Below are positions 33,738 through 44,519 of a stretch of 64,000 bases of DNA, piece after piece. Within the stretch, counting starts at the first letter, position 1. Every line of letters starts with the position of its first letter. The position numbers and the translations under genes were made by a program. A model generated the notes under the pieces. It worked only from the letters and a program-made list of their open reading frames with translations, searched no databases and was not told the origin of the DNA. The DNA is from Psychrobacillus lasiicapitis. Its GTDB lineage: Bacteria; Bacillota; Bacilli; Bacillales_A; Planococcaceae. Where the stretch lies: contig NZ_VDGH01000003.1 in assembly GCF_006861795.1 (NCBI RefSeq), positions 228,769 to 292,768 of the forward strand, read 5' to 3'.

Positions 33738-35195
33738 ATGTCCGCCCATTCAAGATCAAAAAAAAGAGGACGTTGGATTGATATTACATTTATCATTATT
33801 ATTCTTACATTAAGTAGTTTAATGGTTTTTCTTCTGATGCTTCCCAATCCTGCAAAAAAAGAAAAAGAAGTAGTGTCTGCTAGCCCTCCAACTATACCAA
33901 AGGAACAAATTAACGAAAGTGATTCGGTTTATCCAGGGATTCGCATTATTACGGAAATGTCAAATGACGAAAAAACTCCGTATGCCATTCAATTTCCACA
34001 AAGCAATGTTCCCGAATTCAACGACACAGTGAGAGCTTATACAAATCAGCTAAAAGCATCTTATTTAAATCAGAAAGAAGACTTAACTGATTCGAATATA
34101 CATCCTAGTGGTGAATTGAATATTTCATTTGAGGTTTTTCAGCATACCACAGGATACTATTCGTTTGTGATTCATTCATACATGAATATAGGTGGAGAAA
34201 GCCGCTTAACCGAAACAAAAATTTTCCGTATACATAATCAATCCGGTCACATGCTCACAATAAATGATTTGCTCGCTAACAATAAAAAAGCACTTGTAAA
34301 GCTCGCTACAAAAGTAAGAGAATCCATATTAGCTGATGAACAATTGATTCCCCACTTAATGCAAGAGCAATTTAAAGAGAAAACCATGCCTACTTGGGAA
34401 AACTACTCTAATTTTTCTCTAAAGAAAGATTCCATCGAATTTTATTATGATGACCATGTAATTACAACCCGATCGACAGTTGTTTCTATTCCACTAGAGG
34501 ATTTGAATGATATCATCGCCGACAGCTTTAAACTTCCGGAGGCGGCTATTCAACCACCACCTACAGTATCAGAAAAGATAGATGAAAAACCTGCAGAGGA
34601 CACACGACAAGAAGAAACGGAAGTCTCCCCATCCGCAAAAGTAGTCGCTCTCACATTTGATGATGGACCGAACCCAGAGTCAACTACATTAATACTTAAA
34701 ACACTAAAGAAGTATAATGCAAAAGCTACATTTTTTATGCTTGGAAGTCGTGTTTCTTTCTATCCGGAAATTGTAAAAGAAATGAAGGAAGCAGGACATG
34801 AGTTAGGTAATCATACATGGAATCACATAGACTTAACTAAAGCTTCAGCTGAAAAAATTACTTTAGAGATTAATAATACAAGTGACGCAATAGAACAAGC
34901 ATCAGGCAGCAAACCAACTGTCTTCCGCCCACCGTACGGAGCTGTAAATAATACTGTTCGCACTCAAACTTCCCTTCCCGTCGTTTTATGGAATGTGGAT
35001 ACACTTGATTGGAAATATCGCGACGCTAACCGTTTACTCGAGCATGTGAAGGGCCATGTAAAAGAAGGCTCTACTATTTTAATGCATGATATACATATGT
35101 CTACAGCACAAGGACTAGATGCTGTGCTTGCCTACTTGCAAGGGGAAGGATATTCATTTGTCACTGTATCCGAGCTTAATAATTCCGCCAATTGA
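33738..35195 (+). CDS. pdaC: Peptidoglycan N-deacetylase, PdaC type
   Basis: 485 residues. One N-terminal membrane anchor (about 15-37) is followed by a linker, a DUF4163/DUF3298-type region (about 65-270, with ESRLTETKIFRIHNQSGHML) and a C-terminal NodB deacetylase domain (about 298-480). The active site is complete: VALTFDDGPN (Asp-Asp), LGNHTWNH (two His), FRPPYGA, and ILMHDIH. This order matches B. subtilis PdaC, which removes acetyl groups from N-acetylmuramic acid and alters lysozyme sensitivity. It acts outside the membrane. AAAAGGAG precedes the ATG. It is monocistronic; a composite repeat follows. Confidence 0.88.
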   Translation: MSAHSRSKKRGRWIDITFIIIILTLSSLMVFLLMLPNPAKKEKEVVSASPPTIPKEQINESDSVYPGIRIITEMSNDEKTPYAIQFPQSNVPEFNDTVRAYTNQLKASYLNQKEDLTDSNIHPSGELNISFEVFQHTTGYYSFVIHSYMNIGGESRLTETKIFRIHNQSGHMLTINDLLANNKKALVKLATKVRESILADEQLIPHLMQEQFKEKTMPTWENYSNFSLKKDSIEFYYDDHVITTRSTVVSIPLEDLNDIIADSFKLPEAAIQPPPTVSEKIDEKPAEDTRQEETEVSPSAKVVALTFDDGPNPESTTLILKTLKKYNAKATFFMLGSRVSFYPEIVKEMKEAGHELGNHTWNHIDLTKASAEKITLEINNTSDAIEQASGSKPTVFRPPYGAVNNTVRTQTSLPVVLWNVDTLDWKYRDANRLLEHVKGHVKEGSTILMHDIHMSTAQGLDAVLAYLQGEGYSFVTVSELNNSAN

Positions 35196-35222
35196 AGACT
35201 ACTCATAAACAAGGATAGTTCA

Positions 35223-35682
35223 CAATATAGAGAAACTGCGACGTAAATAGATACGGCAAAGGCAATTGATTTCCGCTCCAGGCGGACGCTTACAGCGGGG
35301 CGGGCGGTGAGCCTCCTCGTCGCACGCTCCTGCGGGGTCTCACCTGTCCCGCTGATCCCGCAGGTGTCGCCGCCTTGCGCTTCAATCAATAGAACCTACT
35401 AATAATCACTATAAAGTAAGTGTCATTCAATTAATCATAGGTTTTTCCTATAGAAAAACAATATAGTACTGATTTAGTGCATCATTTCGTAGTAATTTGC
35501 AGACTCTACTGGATTGTAGCGAAAGGGTGGCGACTCCAGCCGGAATAGCTTGAGCTGAAGACCCTGGACTGAGCGTAGCGAAGGAAGCGGCTGAAGCCAA
35601 GCCGGCGGAAAGCGTCCACCCTGTAGTGGAAATCCCAGTGGACTCTTCATTCAACTCACTACCGCGCAGTTTTCCTATATCA
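35223..35682. repeat. Composite fold-back element, copy 4 (mixed block types)
   Basis: Left block 35268-35388 is the common type (CTCCTCGTCGCACGCTCCTG). The right block 35511-35638, in opposite orientation, carries the alternative centre GACTGAGCGTAGCGAAGGAA that otherwise appears in the left block of copy 5. The A/T-rich middle (ATAGGTTTTTCCTATAG, ATAGTACTGATTTAGTGC) is nearly the same as copy 2. Tails TAGAGAAACTGCG and CGCAGTTTTCCTATA are inverted. It separates the convergent pdaC and beta-propeller genes. Confidence 0.82.
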
Positions 35683-35692
35683 CGCTACATGC

Positions 35693-35732
35693 AAAAGACT
35701 CCAAAAGCATCGTTACGCTTTTAGAGTCTTTT
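35693..35732. terminator. Terminator of the beta-propeller gene
   Basis: AAAAGACTC and AAAAGC pair with GCTTTT and GAGTCTTTT, each pair of arm segments interrupted by one unpaired base; it has U tracts on both strands. Confidence 0.85.
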
Positions 35733-35736
35733 AATA

Positions 35737-37626
35737 TTAATAAGACATTTTACTCAACTGTTTAAAGGAGTTTAAATTGTAGCTTTTGATTTCTTTCATT
35801 GCAATGGTGTATAAAGAGTCTTCCACATAGATTATTCGCTGGATACTTGTTTCCCAGTTTTCGTATTGCTGTTTTGGATTTTCTGGGTTTAATAAATCTC
35901 CTTTTAAAACAATTCCGTTTTCAGGTGTAATTTCATAGATCAATGCACCGTCTTGCTTAAACTCTGCATACTCTTTTCCTTTCCCATAGATGGAGATAGG
36001 AAATCCATATAACCCTTTTTCTTTGTGCTCAAACAATGCATGGTGATCATATTGAACCGGAGAATATGTTCCTTGGTCTCCAATTATTTCTGTGTCCAGT
36101 TCTTTTGGTTTTGCAAAATCACTTACATCAAAAAGGGAAATTTTCATCCCTCCTGTCATAATAACTGGTTGCTTACCACCCGATTGGTTATCTACTATTG
36201 TTTCATAGCCGAATCCAATTAAATGATTTTCATCTAACGGATGTAAATAATTACTAAAGCCTGGGATCTTTAGTTCCCCTAATACTTTTGGGTCGGTTGG
36301 TTTTGCTACATCAATAACGAACAATGGATCGGTTTCTTTAAACGTGACCATATATGCTTTATCTCCCATAAATCTTGCAGAATAGATTCGTTCGTCTTTT
36401 GCTAGCCCTGTTAACGAGCCTACTGTTTTCATCTTATCGTCGAGTATAAATAAATTATTTTCAGATACTTTATTTTCACCCCAACTATTTCCTTTTGTCG
36501 TTACTGCACGGAAATAACCGTTATGCTCATCCATCGAAAACTGATTTAATATCGTACCTGTTAAACGATTGGACGCTACGAATTTTACGGAAGTTTTGTC
36601 TAATGCAAACTTAAATACTTCGGTATCCATTTCCCCAGGATTCCAAATCATTTTTTTAGCATTAATATTGTTTTGCTCATAAATAGTAGAAGTTAAGTAT
36701 AGGTTATCTTTTGACATGTACAATTGTTCACTGCCTCCAAGATACCCTTTCGTTTTTACCTCATTTTCTGCCGGTTTAGAAACATTAATCGCCGAAATAA
36801 TACTGTAATTCCCTTCCAAAGAGCTTGGAAGAATTGCAATACTGTCATAGCTCATTGGTTTTGCTTCCTTATCGGATTTGGAATCATAAGTGAACGGGCG
36901 TAACTCTGCATCTGCATTTTCTTCCATTATCCAGAACTTCGGGTAAATAGTAGTGACATAATATAATGTGTTATTGGTTAGTCGTGCACCATTCATATAT
37001 CCTTCTGTTGCAATTTCCCTCATGAGTTTTGGTTTTGCAGGATTGGCAATATCATAGAAGTATACAGTTGTCATGGAATCCATTGGCATCATAACACTAT
37101 TCATCTTTTGTGTACTTTCTGCATCTAGCGTACGAAGGACATTTTTCTGACCGATAACCATTAATGTTTGATTTGAAAGTAATAACTGTGTTGGATAAAA
37201 ATCATTTTTAAAAGAGATAGTTGTTTCTTCTTTCATTTGTTTTGGATCTTTTACATTTGCGATGACCACATTATTTTCACTTAATGAAAATACATGCGTG
37301 CCATTTGTCTTTACTGTATCCCCCTCATCTACACCTTCTACTTGGTTATTCGTAGTAGAATAACCTCCCGACTTACTACCTGAGGTATCTTTGGCTTCCA
37401 TCGTATTTGTGCTTTCTTCTGTTGCCAATGCCATGTTATTTTGTTGTTTTTGAAGCTCTTTTACCTTTTCAAAATAAGCTTTTAATTGTTCTTTTGATTG
37501 GACAGTTTGAATTTCATCACTTGCTTTAAATGATTGTGCACTTATCTCTATTTTAGAAAAATAAAATGCACCTGTCATACCAATTATTAAAGCGAAAGCA
37601 ACGATAGAAATCAGCCATTTTTTCAT
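35737..37626 (-). CDS. Secreted/membrane-anchored beta-propeller protein
   Basis: 629 residues with one N-terminal hydrophobic segment (WLISIVAFALIIGMTGAFYF) acting as anchor or uncleaved signal, then a Gln/Lys-rich helix, a Gly/Ser linker and a long domain of repeated four-strand blades. The motif DIANPAKPKLMREI and its repeats (DVAKPTDPKVLGEL, DVSDFAKPKELDTE) show the pattern of bacterial C-terminal beta-propeller proteins, each blade giving DxxxPxxPxxL. The opening VEGVDEGDTVKTNGTHVFSL is the family's typical start. No enzymatic motif was seen, and the role is unknown. AAAGGGAG precedes the ATG. Confidence 0.85.
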   Translation of the reverse strand: MKKWLISIVAFALIIGMTGAFYFSKIEISAQSFKASDEIQTVQSKEQLKAYFEKVKELQKQQNNMALATEESTNTMEAKDTSGSKSGGYSTTNNQVEGVDEGDTVKTNGTHVFSLSENNVVIANVKDPKQMKEETTISFKNDFYPTQLLLSNQTLMVIGQKNVLRTLDAESTQKMNSVMMPMDSMTTVYFYDIANPAKPKLMREIATEGYMNGARLTNNTLYYVTTIYPKFWIMEENADAELRPFTYDSKSDKEAKPMSYDSIAILPSSLEGNYSIISAINVSKPAENEVKTKGYLGGSEQLYMSKDNLYLTSTIYEQNNINAKKMIWNPGEMDTEVFKFALDKTSVKFVASNRLTGTILNQFSMDEHNGYFRAVTTKGNSWGENKVSENNLFILDDKMKTVGSLTGLAKDERIYSARFMGDKAYMVTFKETDPLFVIDVAKPTDPKVLGELKIPGFSNYLHPLDENHLIGFGYETIVDNQSGGKQPVIMTGGMKISLFDVSDFAKPKELDTEIIGDQGTYSPVQYDHHALFEHKEKGLYGFPISIYGKGKEYAEFKQDGALIYEITPENGIVLKGDLLNPENPKQQYENWETSIQRIIYVEDSLYTIAMKEIKSYNLNSFKQLSKMSY

Positions 37627-37804
37627 TTTAATCTCCCTTTCTTATTTTTTTCGTTAACCCATTAGACTGAAATTCCGTCTTTTAGTTACACCAAATTCAA
37701 AATTATTTAATTTGCCGAATTATTATAAATTTAATAGAGTATTAGCCATTATTCAGCTATCATATAGTGTGAAGGGGATGTACAAATAACAAAGGGGAGT
37801 AGTT

Positions 37805-39127
37805 GTGAAGACACTTACACGATTTTCAAACGCATTAATGGAAAGGTATTTACCTGATCCATATATTTTTGTGGCAATATTAACATTGCTAGTATTTTTA
37901 CTTGGAGTAACACTAACGGATTCCACACCGCTCGAAATGGCCACTTATTGGGGGGATGGTTTTTGGGGTTTACTTTCTTTCACTATGCAAATGGTTGTCG
38001 TATTATTAGCAGGACATGTTTTAGCTAGTAGTCCAGTCTTTAAAAAATTGCTTAGCGCTATGGCAAGTACAGCAAAGTCACCTGGTTCTGCTATTATTCT
38101 TGTAACTGTCATTTCTTTAATCGGGTGCTGGATTAACTGGGGCTTCGGTTTAGTCATTGGTGCTTTGTTCGCAAAAGAGATTGCACGCAAAGTGAAAAAT
38201 GTAGATTATCGATTACTTATCGCAAGCGCTTATTCAGGATTTATCATTTGGCATGGCGGTTTAGCAGGCTCTGTTCCACTTTCCATCGCTACAGAGGGGC
38301 ATCCTTTCGCAGACAAAATGGGAGTCATCCCAACTACGGAAACATTATTTTCTACATATAACTTAGTGATAGTTATTGCACTTTTCATATCGGTTCCTTT
38401 ATTAAATAGATGGATGATGCCTAGAAAAGAAGATACTTTCGCAATTGATCCTTCCTTACTAGAAGAAGAGGCGGAGGTTGACCAAGAAGTAGGTACAGAA
38501 AAGAAAACACCAGCCTCACGATTAGAAGGTAGCTATGTTTTGACTTTCTTAATTGGTTTACTGGGAGTTGTATACCTTATCCAACATTTCATAACTAAAG
38601 GCTTTGACTTAAACTTAAATATTGTCAATCTTATATTTATTACTCTCGGTATTATTTGTCACGGAACGCCTAAGCGTTTTCTAGTTGCAGTTAAAAATGC
38701 AGCAAAAACTGTTGGAGATATTGTTATTCAATTTCCGTTTTATGCAGGTATTATGGGGATGATGGTTACTTCTGGACTGGCAGGAGTTGTTTCGGAGGTA
38801 TTCATTAGTATTTCCAATGAACATACTTTCTATTTGTTCTCCTTCTATGCAGCTGGTATAGTAAACTTCTTTGTTCCTTCTGGGGGTGGGCAATGGGCTG
38901 TCCAAGCTCCTATTATGTTAGATGCTGCATCTGCCTTAGATTTAAGCTATGCTAAGACCGCTATGGCGATCGCTTGGGGTGATGCGTGGACGAATATGAT
39001 TCAACCATTCTGGGCACTTCCAGCTTTAGCTATTGCTGGTCTTCGTGCAAAAGACATTATGGGCTTCTGTGTGTTTGTCCTAATATTGAGTGGAATAGTT
39101 ATTAGTATTGGACTTTACTTTTTTTAA
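37805..39127 (+). CDS. Short-chain fatty acid transporter (AtoE family)
   Basis: 440 residues, about 11-12 membrane segments, without signal peptide. Family features include RYLPDPYIFVAILTLLVFLL at the N-terminus, WGFGLVIGALFAKEIARKV, FVPSGGGQWAVQAPIM and AIAWGDAWTNMIQPFWALP. AtoE proteins take up acetoacetate or butyrate-type acids. It starts at GTG (37805) 5 bases after AGGGGAG. It stands alone between two genes of the other strand and is not next to any CoA-transferase here. A long terminator follows. Confidence 0.9.
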   Translation: MKTLTRFSNALMERYLPDPYIFVAILTLLVFLLGVTLTDSTPLEMATYWGDGFWGLLSFTMQMVVVLLAGHVLASSPVFKKLLSAMASTAKSPGSAIILVTVISLIGCWINWGFGLVIGALFAKEIARKVKNVDYRLLIASAYSGFIIWHGGLAGSVPLSIATEGHPFADKMGVIPTTETLFSTYNLVIVIALFISVPLLNRWMMPRKEDTFAIDPSLLEEEAEVDQEVGTEKKTPASRLEGSYVLTFLIGLLGVVYLIQHFITKGFDLNLNIVNLIFITLGIICHGTPKRFLVAVKNAAKTVGDIVIQFPFYAGIMGMMVTSGLAGVVSEVFISISNEHTFYLFSFYAAGIVNFFVPSGGGQWAVQAPIMLDAASALDLSYAKTAMAIAWGDAWTNMIQPFWALPALAIAGLRAKDIMGFCVFVLILSGIVISIGLYFF

Positions 39128-39191
39128 CTTTATTTAGCAGATTTTTAGATGTTAAATGGATATTAAAAATTACATCCCCTTCTATAAATGC

Positions 39192-39230
39192 GAAAAAGGT
39201 TTTCTTGAATTTCTCAAGAAAACCTTTTTC
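39192..39230. terminator. Bidirectional terminator between AtoE and acyl-CoA dehydrogenase genes
   Basis: A perfect 17-bp stem (39192-39208 with 39214-39230, core AAAAAGGTTTTCTTG), A/T-rich at the base so it gives U tracts on both strands. Confidence 0.9.
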
Positions 39231-39231
39231 A

Positions 39232-40425
39232 CTATTCTTCAAATGGCCATTTAGGTAGCATATGGGAGAGCGTCTTGTCTTCCCTATATCCAAGTACATA
39301 TTCCGCTTGCATAATCGTGTGGATTTCTCTTGTCCCTTCGTAAATAACAGGAGCTTTCGAATTACGCAAATATCTCGCCACCGGATATTCATCTGAATAG
39401 CCATATGCACCGTGAATTTGCACTGCATCGTCCGCTGCTTTGTTGGCAAAATCACATGCTTGCCATTTTGCAAGAGACGTTTCCCTTGTGTTTCGAACCC
39501 CTTTATTTTTCATTTCTCCCACTCGGTACACAAGTAAACGACTCATTTGAAGACCAGCTTCCATTTTAGCAATCATTTGCTGGACAAGCTGATGCTTGCC
39601 TATTTCTTTGCCAAAGGTTTCGCGCTCATGACAGTACTTCACACTTGCTTCTAGGCACGCAAGAGAAAGTCCGACTGCTCCAGCTGCAACAGTGAACCTG
39701 CCATTATCAAGAGCGGACATTGCAATTTTAAAGCCTTCTCCTTCTTTGCCTAGCAAATTTTCTTTTGGTACACGCATTTGATCAAAAAATAATTCTCCTG
39801 TGTTACCAGATTTGATGCCGTATTTCCCTTTAATAGCTTTCGACGAAAATCCAGCCATCGTACGTTCTACGATAAATGCACTTATTCCATGATGCTTTTT
39901 CGGTTTGTCTGTATAAGCGAATACAATGAAATTATCTGCTGAATCGCAGAGGGAGATCCATGTTTTTTGCCCATTTATAATATAATCATCACCGTCAAGT
40001 ACTGCGACTGTTGACATTGCCGCAACATCCGAGCCTGCTCCCGGCTCCGTTAATCCGAAAGCTCCTATTTTTTCTCCTTTTGCTTGAGGAGTTAAATATT
40101 TTTGCTTTTGTTGCTCCGTTCCCCACTGCATAAGGGTCATCGAGTTTAAGCCGGTATGCACGGATACAGCAGTACGAAACGCAGTGTCCCCCCGCTCTAG
40201 CTCCTCACATACGATTGCAAGTGAGTTATAATCCATTCCGCTTCCGCCATATTTTTCAGGAACACATACCCCCATCAATCCAAGATCTGCTAAACGTTTC
40301 CAGATACTTTTATCAAAAGCACCTTGTTCTTCCCATTTGGCTATATAAGGAATTATTTCTTGATCTACAAATTGTCTAACTGTTTTACGAAGCAGTTGCT
40401 GTTCCTCTTGGAATTCAAAGTTCAT
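39232..40425 (-). CDS. Acyl-CoA dehydrogenase, possibly glutaryl-CoA dehydrogenase
   Basis: A flavoenzyme of 397 residues: FAD/substrate segment [20 protein letters not shown] (about residues 115-135), [17 protein letters not shown], and the catalytic glutamate in [21 protein letters not shown] near residue 370. The glutamate sits where isovaleryl/glutaryl-type relatives have EGT. It is the last gene of the lysine operon and overlaps its upstream neighbour by 4 bases (ATGA). In that context the expected substrate is glutaryl-CoA, the late intermediate of lysine breakdown, but sequence alone does not separate it from other short-chain dehydrogenases. Confidence 0.85.
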   Translation of the reverse strand: MNFEFQEEQQLLRKTVRQFVDQEIIPYIAKWEEQGAFDKSIWKRLADLGLMGVCVPEKYGGSGMDYNSLAIVCEELERGDTAFRTAVSVHTGLNSMTLMQWGTEQQKQKYLTPQAKGEKIGAFGLTEPGAGSDVAAMSTVAVLDGDDYIINGQKTWISLCDSADNFIVFAYTDKPKKHHGISAFIVERTMAGFSSKAIKGKYGIKSGNTGELFFDQMRVPKENLLGKEGEGFKIAMSALDNGRFTVAAGAVGLSLACLEASVKYCHERETFGKEIGKHQLVQQMIAKMEAGLQMSRLLVYRVGEMKNKGVRNTRETSLAKWQACDFANKAADDAVQIHGAYGYSDEYPVARYLRNSKAPVIYEGTREIHTIMQAEYVLGYREDKTLSHMLPKWPFEE

Positions 40426-41585
40426 ACACGTTCACCTCTTAACACCGTTTCCTCAATATTCACATCCCGAGCGGCCATTTCTCTTATATATAATTCCCCG
40501 GGTACGATTAGTTCAGGAGGATAGACACCTCGTTTTGTAATGACGTTATTTCCAATCATTTGGGCAACTACAGAAATTGTGTTTGCCGTCGCCCTAGCCA
40601 TTGCGGTTGTCCCAGATACGCAATCTTTTTTCGTTGCCAATTCATACGTATACGTAACATTGTCTCCGTTTTCTATACCTGTAACGATAACCCTTAGTAA
40701 CACTACATCCTCTTTATCTCCTAGGAGTAACTGCGGCGTTAATACTTCTTTTAAAACATCGCGTACCTTCACCATATTGCCTTTCACATTGGCAACCGTG
40801 TTTTTATTCGTTAACCCTAAGTCTACTAGCAGCTTAAATTTCTCTGCATGCCCTTTATAACGAATCGTTTTATACTCCAAAGTATCAACGCTCGGAAAAG
40901 ATTTGCTCAATGTAGATGTACCACCAGCTGTATGAAAAGCTTCTAACTCTCCGAAATTTTTAAAGAAAATGGGTTCAATTTCTGAAAGGGATTCTACCTC
41001 TTGAAGTTTTCCATTACGCACTACATGAGAACGATCTGTATAATGGTCGAATACTCCTTCCAGTGAAAAGACAATATTATATCCAAAAATTCCTTCTGGC
41101 TCTGCTGGAATTCCACCGACATATAGATGAATTCCCTCTACCTGATCCATTTTGCTTGCTCCGTAACCAGTTAGAATATTTATCATGCCAGGTGCTACTC
41201 CTAAATCAGGAATAAGGGTAACCCCTTTTTCTTGTGCCGCTTGATGAAGTGAAAGTACTGCATCCGTAGCTCCGCCTATATGACCACCTAAATCGATCGA
41301 ATGTACACCAACCTCTACTGCAAGCCTTGCTACTTTTTCATTGAATGTATAAAAAAGTGCGTTGATGACAACGTCCGCCTTTTTCATAACTTGTCGTAAA
41401 TTCTCATCATCATTTGCATCTAATCTACATACTTCAATCTTTGAATTTTGGAGTTTTTCTTTAAACATATTTGCTTGTCCGACGTCTAAATCACATAATA
41501 ATACTTTTTCCACATTAGGACTTTTCACTAAATCACGTGCTGCTTCTTTTCCCATTAATCCTGCACCTAATATAGCAACCTTCAT
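40422..41585 (-). CDS. L-lysine 6-dehydrogenase (saccharopine dehydrogenase-like family)
   Basis: 387 residues with Rossmann motif [16 protein letters not shown] at the N-terminus, [55 protein letters not shown], and C-terminal [20 protein letters not shown]. This series agrees closely, from memory, with Geobacillus lysine 6-dehydrogenase, which oxidises lysine at its epsilon-amino group to aminoadipate semialdehyde (seen as piperideine carboxylate). The neighbours fit: an aldehyde dehydrogenase upstream, which could take the semialdehyde to 2-aminoadipate, and an acyl-CoA dehydrogenase downstream. AGGGGGT precedes the ATG. A generic saccharopine-dehydrogenase-like label is the safe fallback. 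Confidence 0.82.
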   Translation of the reverse strand: MKVAILGAGLMGKEAARDLVKSPNVEKVLLCDLDVGQANMFKEKLQNSKIEVCRLDANDDENLRQVMKKADVVINALFYTFNEKVARLAVEVGVHSIDLGGHIGGATDAVLSLHQAAQEKGVTLIPDLGVAPGMINILTGYGASKMDQVEGIHLYVGGIPAEPEGIFGYNIVFSLEGVFDHYTDRSHVVRNGKLQEVESLSEIEPIFFKNFGELEAFHTAGGTSTLSKSFPSVDTLEYKTIRYKGHAEKFKLLVDLGLTNKNTVANVKGNMVKVRDVLKEVLTPQLLLGDKEDVVLLRVIVTGIENGDNVTYTYELATKKDCVSGTTAMARATANTISVVAQMIGNNVITKRGVYPPELIVPGELYIREMAARDVNIEETVLRGERV

Positions 41586-41599
41586 GCTAGTACCCCCTA

Positions 41600-43078
41600 T
41601 TATTCTGTGTCTATTTGTGCACGTTGCAATTTTCCACTAAAATCTACGTAAATACTTTTCCATTCGGTATATACATCCAGTGCTGCTACACCAGAATCTC
41701 GGTGCCCATTACCTGTCCCTTTTGTTCCTCCAAATGGCAAGTGAATTTCTGCACCCGTCGTTCCTGCGTTGACATAAACAATTCCAGTGTCTAAATCACG
41801 CTGCGCACGAAATACATTGTTTATATCTCGAGAAAAGATTGAGCTCGATAGTCCAAATTTCACTCCATTATTTACTTCAATCGCCTCTTCTAACGAGCTG
41901 ACCTCAATAAGTGAAACTACTGGACCGAAGATCTCTTCTTGCGCAATACGCATATTCGAACTGACATCTGTAAATAACGTAGGGGCATAATAATTGCCAT
42001 TTGCTAAATCTCCATCTGCTAGTACATGTCCGCCAGCCAGTAGTTTAGCACCCTCTTCTTGTCCTATCTTTGTATAGGAATGAATTTTTTCAAGTGCTTG
42101 TTTGTTAATAACAGGACCGATTTTAACCGTTTCGTCTAAACCATCGCCGATTGTTAAATTTTCCATCTGTGCTAGCAGCATGCTTTCCAACTCACTCTTT
42201 ACATCTTTATGCACGATCACTCGACTACATGCCGTACAACGTTGACCTGCTGTTCCGAATGCACTCCATAAAATACCTTCTACAGCGAGCTGAAGATCGG
42301 CGTCATCCATAACGATAACCGCATTCTTCCCACCCATTTCAAGCGATACTTTTTTTAAATGGCGACCTCCAAGTTCAGCAACCTTACTACCTGTTTCTGT
42401 AGACCCAGTAAACGATATTACTTTTACATCCGGATGTTCAATCATCGCTGTTCCTACCTCTGATCCCGAACCAAAAACGACATTCGCAACTCCCGGGGGC
42501 AATCCAACTTCTTCAAATATTTTCGCCATCTCATAAGCCATCATTGGCGTTTCTGTAGCTGGCTTCCAAATGAAAGCGTTTCCGGCCACAATTGCGGGAA
42601 ATGACTTCCAAGTGGCAATCGCTACTGGGAAGTTCCACGGTGTAATAAGTCCGACGACTCCTATTGGTGCACGGACACTCATCGCAAATTTATCTGCAAG
42701 CTCAGAAGGGGTCGTTTCTCCAAATAGACGACGTCCTTCTCCCGCCATATAAAATGCCATATCAATTCCTTCTTGTACTTCTCCTCGCCCTTCTTCTATC
42801 ACTTTTCCCATTTCTTTTGTTAATACTTGAGCGAGATGTTCCTTCTTTTCTTTCATCAATCTACCAATTTCATATAAATAATCTGCTCGTTTTGGAGCCG
42901 GGACAAGTGCCCATTTCTTTTGTGCCTTCACTGCAGCTGCAACTGCCAAATCCACTTCTTCTTTTGTAGACATTCTAACTTTTGCTAATTGTTCTCCGTT
43001 CGCTGGATTCAAAACCGCTGTATACCTTTCCTCTCCAGCCTCTTGCCATTTTCCATCAATAAAATTAGTTAACTTCAT
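41600..43078 (-). CDS. Aldehyde dehydrogenase, probably for 2-aminoadipate 6-semialdehyde
   Basis: ALDH superfamily, 492 residues. NAD site [20 protein letters not shown] and [17 protein letters not shown], general base Glu in [16 protein letters not shown], and nucleophile Cys in [20 protein letters not shown] (about residue 285). The sequence resembles the aminoadipate/piperideine-type (GabD/YcbD-like) group. The frame opens 8 codons higher, but AAGAGG is placed for the ATG at 43076-43078. It is the first gene of the operon; lysine 6-dehydrogenase follows after 14 bases. Substrate is inferred from that context. Confidence 0.85.
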   Translation of the reverse strand: MKLTNFIDGKWQEAGEERYTAVLNPANGEQLAKVRMSTKEEVDLAVAAAVKAQKKWALVPAPKRADYLYEIGRLMKEKKEHLAQVLTKEMGKVIEEGRGEVQEGIDMAFYMAGEGRRLFGETTPSELADKFAMSVRAPIGVVGLITPWNFPVAIATWKSFPAIVAGNAFIWKPATETPMMAYEMAKIFEEVGLPPGVANVVFGSGSEVGTAMIEHPDVKVISFTGSTETGSKVAELGGRHLKKVSLEMGGKNAVIVMDDADLQLAVEGILWSAFGTAGQRCTACSRVIVHKDVKSELESMLLAQMENLTIGDGLDETVKIGPVINKQALEKIHSYTKIGQEEGAKLLAGGHVLADGDLANGNYYAPTLFTDVSSNMRIAQEEIFGPVVSLIEVSSLEEAIEVNNGVKFGLSSSIFSRDINNVFRAQRDLDTGIVYVNAGTTGAEIHLPFGGTKGTGNGHRDSGVAALDVYTEWKSIYVDFSGKLQRAQIDTE

Positions 43079-43223
43079 CTGTTTACCTCTTTTCTTATTC
43101 ATTGAAAATGCTTACATTATAAATACATTCGATAATCTCTATTGAATCCCTCTAATTATTACGAAACTTTTTCATTTGTTTTTCGTATACATTATTAATT
43201 CAAATCCTAGGAGGAAATAACAC

Positions 43224-44024
43224 ATGAACAATCACGAAATTGACTACAAATTATTTGGAGATGATATGCAATTTGTAGAAATCGAATTAGATCCACAAGA
43301 AACAGTAGTTGCTGAAGCAGGTAGCTTAATGATGATGGAAGATGGTATTTCGATGGAAACTATTTTTGGCGATGGTTCTAATTCTTCTGGTGGTAGCGGA
43401 CTTATGGGAAAATTAATGGGCGCAGGTAAACGTATGCTTACGGGTGAAAGTTTATTCATGACTACCTTTACAAACGTTGGTAGTGGAAAGAAACATGTAT
43501 ATTTTGCTTCTCCATATCCCGGAAAAATCATTCCGATGGATTTAAGCAAGTATCGCGGCAAAATTATTTGTCAAAAAGATGCTTTTTTAGCGGCAGCTAA
43601 AGGTGTTTCAGTTGGAATCGAATTTCAACGCAAGCTAGGGGCTGGATTCTTCGGTGGAGAAGGATTTATCATGCAAAAACTGGAAGGTGACGGTTTAGCC
43701 TTTGTTCATGCTGGTGGTACTATTCACCGTAAAAGCTTACAAGTAGGAGAAACGCTACGTGTAGACACAGGATGTTTAGTAGCGATGACATCAGAGGTAG
43801 ACTATAATATCGAAATGGTAAAAGGAGTAAAAACTGCATTATTCGGTGGTGAAGGCTTGTTCTTCGCAACCTTGCGCGGACCAGGTACAGTATGGATTCA
43901 ATCGTTACCATTTAGCCGTCTTGCTAGCCGTGTATTCGCAGCTGCTCCTCAAACTCCAGGTGGCGGCTCTAAAGGTGAAGGAAGTATTACAGGTGGTCTT
44001 TTCGATCTTTTAGGCGGCAAATAA
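43224..44024 (+). CDS. TIGR00266 / AIM24 family protein
   Basis: 266 residues forming a beta-helix-like core without signal or membrane segment. [20 protein letters not shown] near the N-terminus, [39 protein letters not shown] and the C-terminal [16 protein letters not shown] are the family landmarks. Function in bacteria is unknown. AGGAGG precedes the ATG, and it ends in a Gly-rich tail. It is divergent from the lysine operon and has its own terminator. Confidence 0.9.
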   Translation: MNNHEIDYKLFGDDMQFVEIELDPQETVVAEAGSLMMMEDGISMETIFGDGSNSSGGSGLMGKLMGAGKRMLTGESLFMTTFTNVGSGKKHVYFASPYPGKIIPMDLSKYRGKIICQKDAFLAAAKGVSVGIEFQRKLGAGFFGGEGFIMQKLEGDGLAFVHAGGTIHRKSLQVGETLRVDTGCLVAMTSEVDYNIEMVKGVKTALFGGEGLFFATLRGPGTVWIQSLPFSRLASRVFAAAPQTPGGGSKGEGSITGGLFDLLGGK

Positions 44025-44027
44025 TAT

Positions 44028-44062
44028 AAAAAAGTACAGGTGCGACCACCTGTACTTTTTTT
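44028..44062 (+). terminator. Terminator after the AIM24-type gene
   Basis: AAAAAGTACAGGTG / CACCTGTACTTTTT with a 4-base loop and a T run. Confidence 0.92.
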
Positions 44063-44261
44063 ATGGCTTGTTCTAAAGAAAAGTTTCTACTTTATTGGTT
44101 TATTTGTCCCTTTTTTGTTAAAAACTAAAATGCTATAATTCTACGATTTTCGTCCAAATTGTTTATTATTTATTGAGCACCTCTTCATATACTATAAAAA
44201 GAACAATCATGTCGATTTTTAGCCCTCATTGTTCTTTGAATTGTATGAGGAGGTGATTGTG

Positions 44262-44459
44262 ATGAAAGCTTCTTTAGGTAGTTGGATCGGCTGGATAGGA
44301 ATCGTGCTAGCAGTCGTTGGATTCTTCTATTATCCATTATGGTTTGGTGGTGCTGCAGTAGTATTAGGCTTACTCGGCTTAACATTCCCTCAAAAATTCC
44401 TAGCTTGGTCTTCCATTGTGCTTGGAGCAATTGCATTCTTTCTTCCGATGCTGCAGTAG
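44262..44459 (+). CDS. 65-residue membrane protein of unknown function
   Basis: Almost the whole protein is hydrophobic: two helices (about residues 5-25 and 30-60) with aromatic and glycine-rich faces (GWIGIVLAVVGFFYYPLWFG). AGGAGG lies 8 bases before the ATG at 44262; the longer frame from 44229 has no site. It may belong to the DUF4190-like small membrane proteins, but I cannot confirm that. It stands alone between two terminators, so it is its own transcript. Confidence 0.72.
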   Translation: MKASLGSWIGWIGIVLAVVGFFYYPLWFGGAAVVLGLLGLTFPQKFLAWSSIVLGAIAFFLPMLQ

Positions 44460-44479
44460 CTGAGTTATTCGATATAAAC

Positions 44480-44515
44480 AAAGGCATGTACGGAGAATTT
44501 ACCGCACATGCCTTT
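44480..44515. terminator. Bidirectional terminator between the 65-residue and M20 genes
   Basis: AAAGGCATGT-CGG pairs with CCG-ACATGCCTTT, one bulge on each side; U tracts on both strands. Confidence 0.85.
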
Positions 44516-44519
44516 ATTA

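Noticed and set aside
41600..43223. Sigma-54 promoter before the lysine operon
   Set aside because: No TGGCA-N-TTGC pattern was found in the intergenic region on the minus strand.
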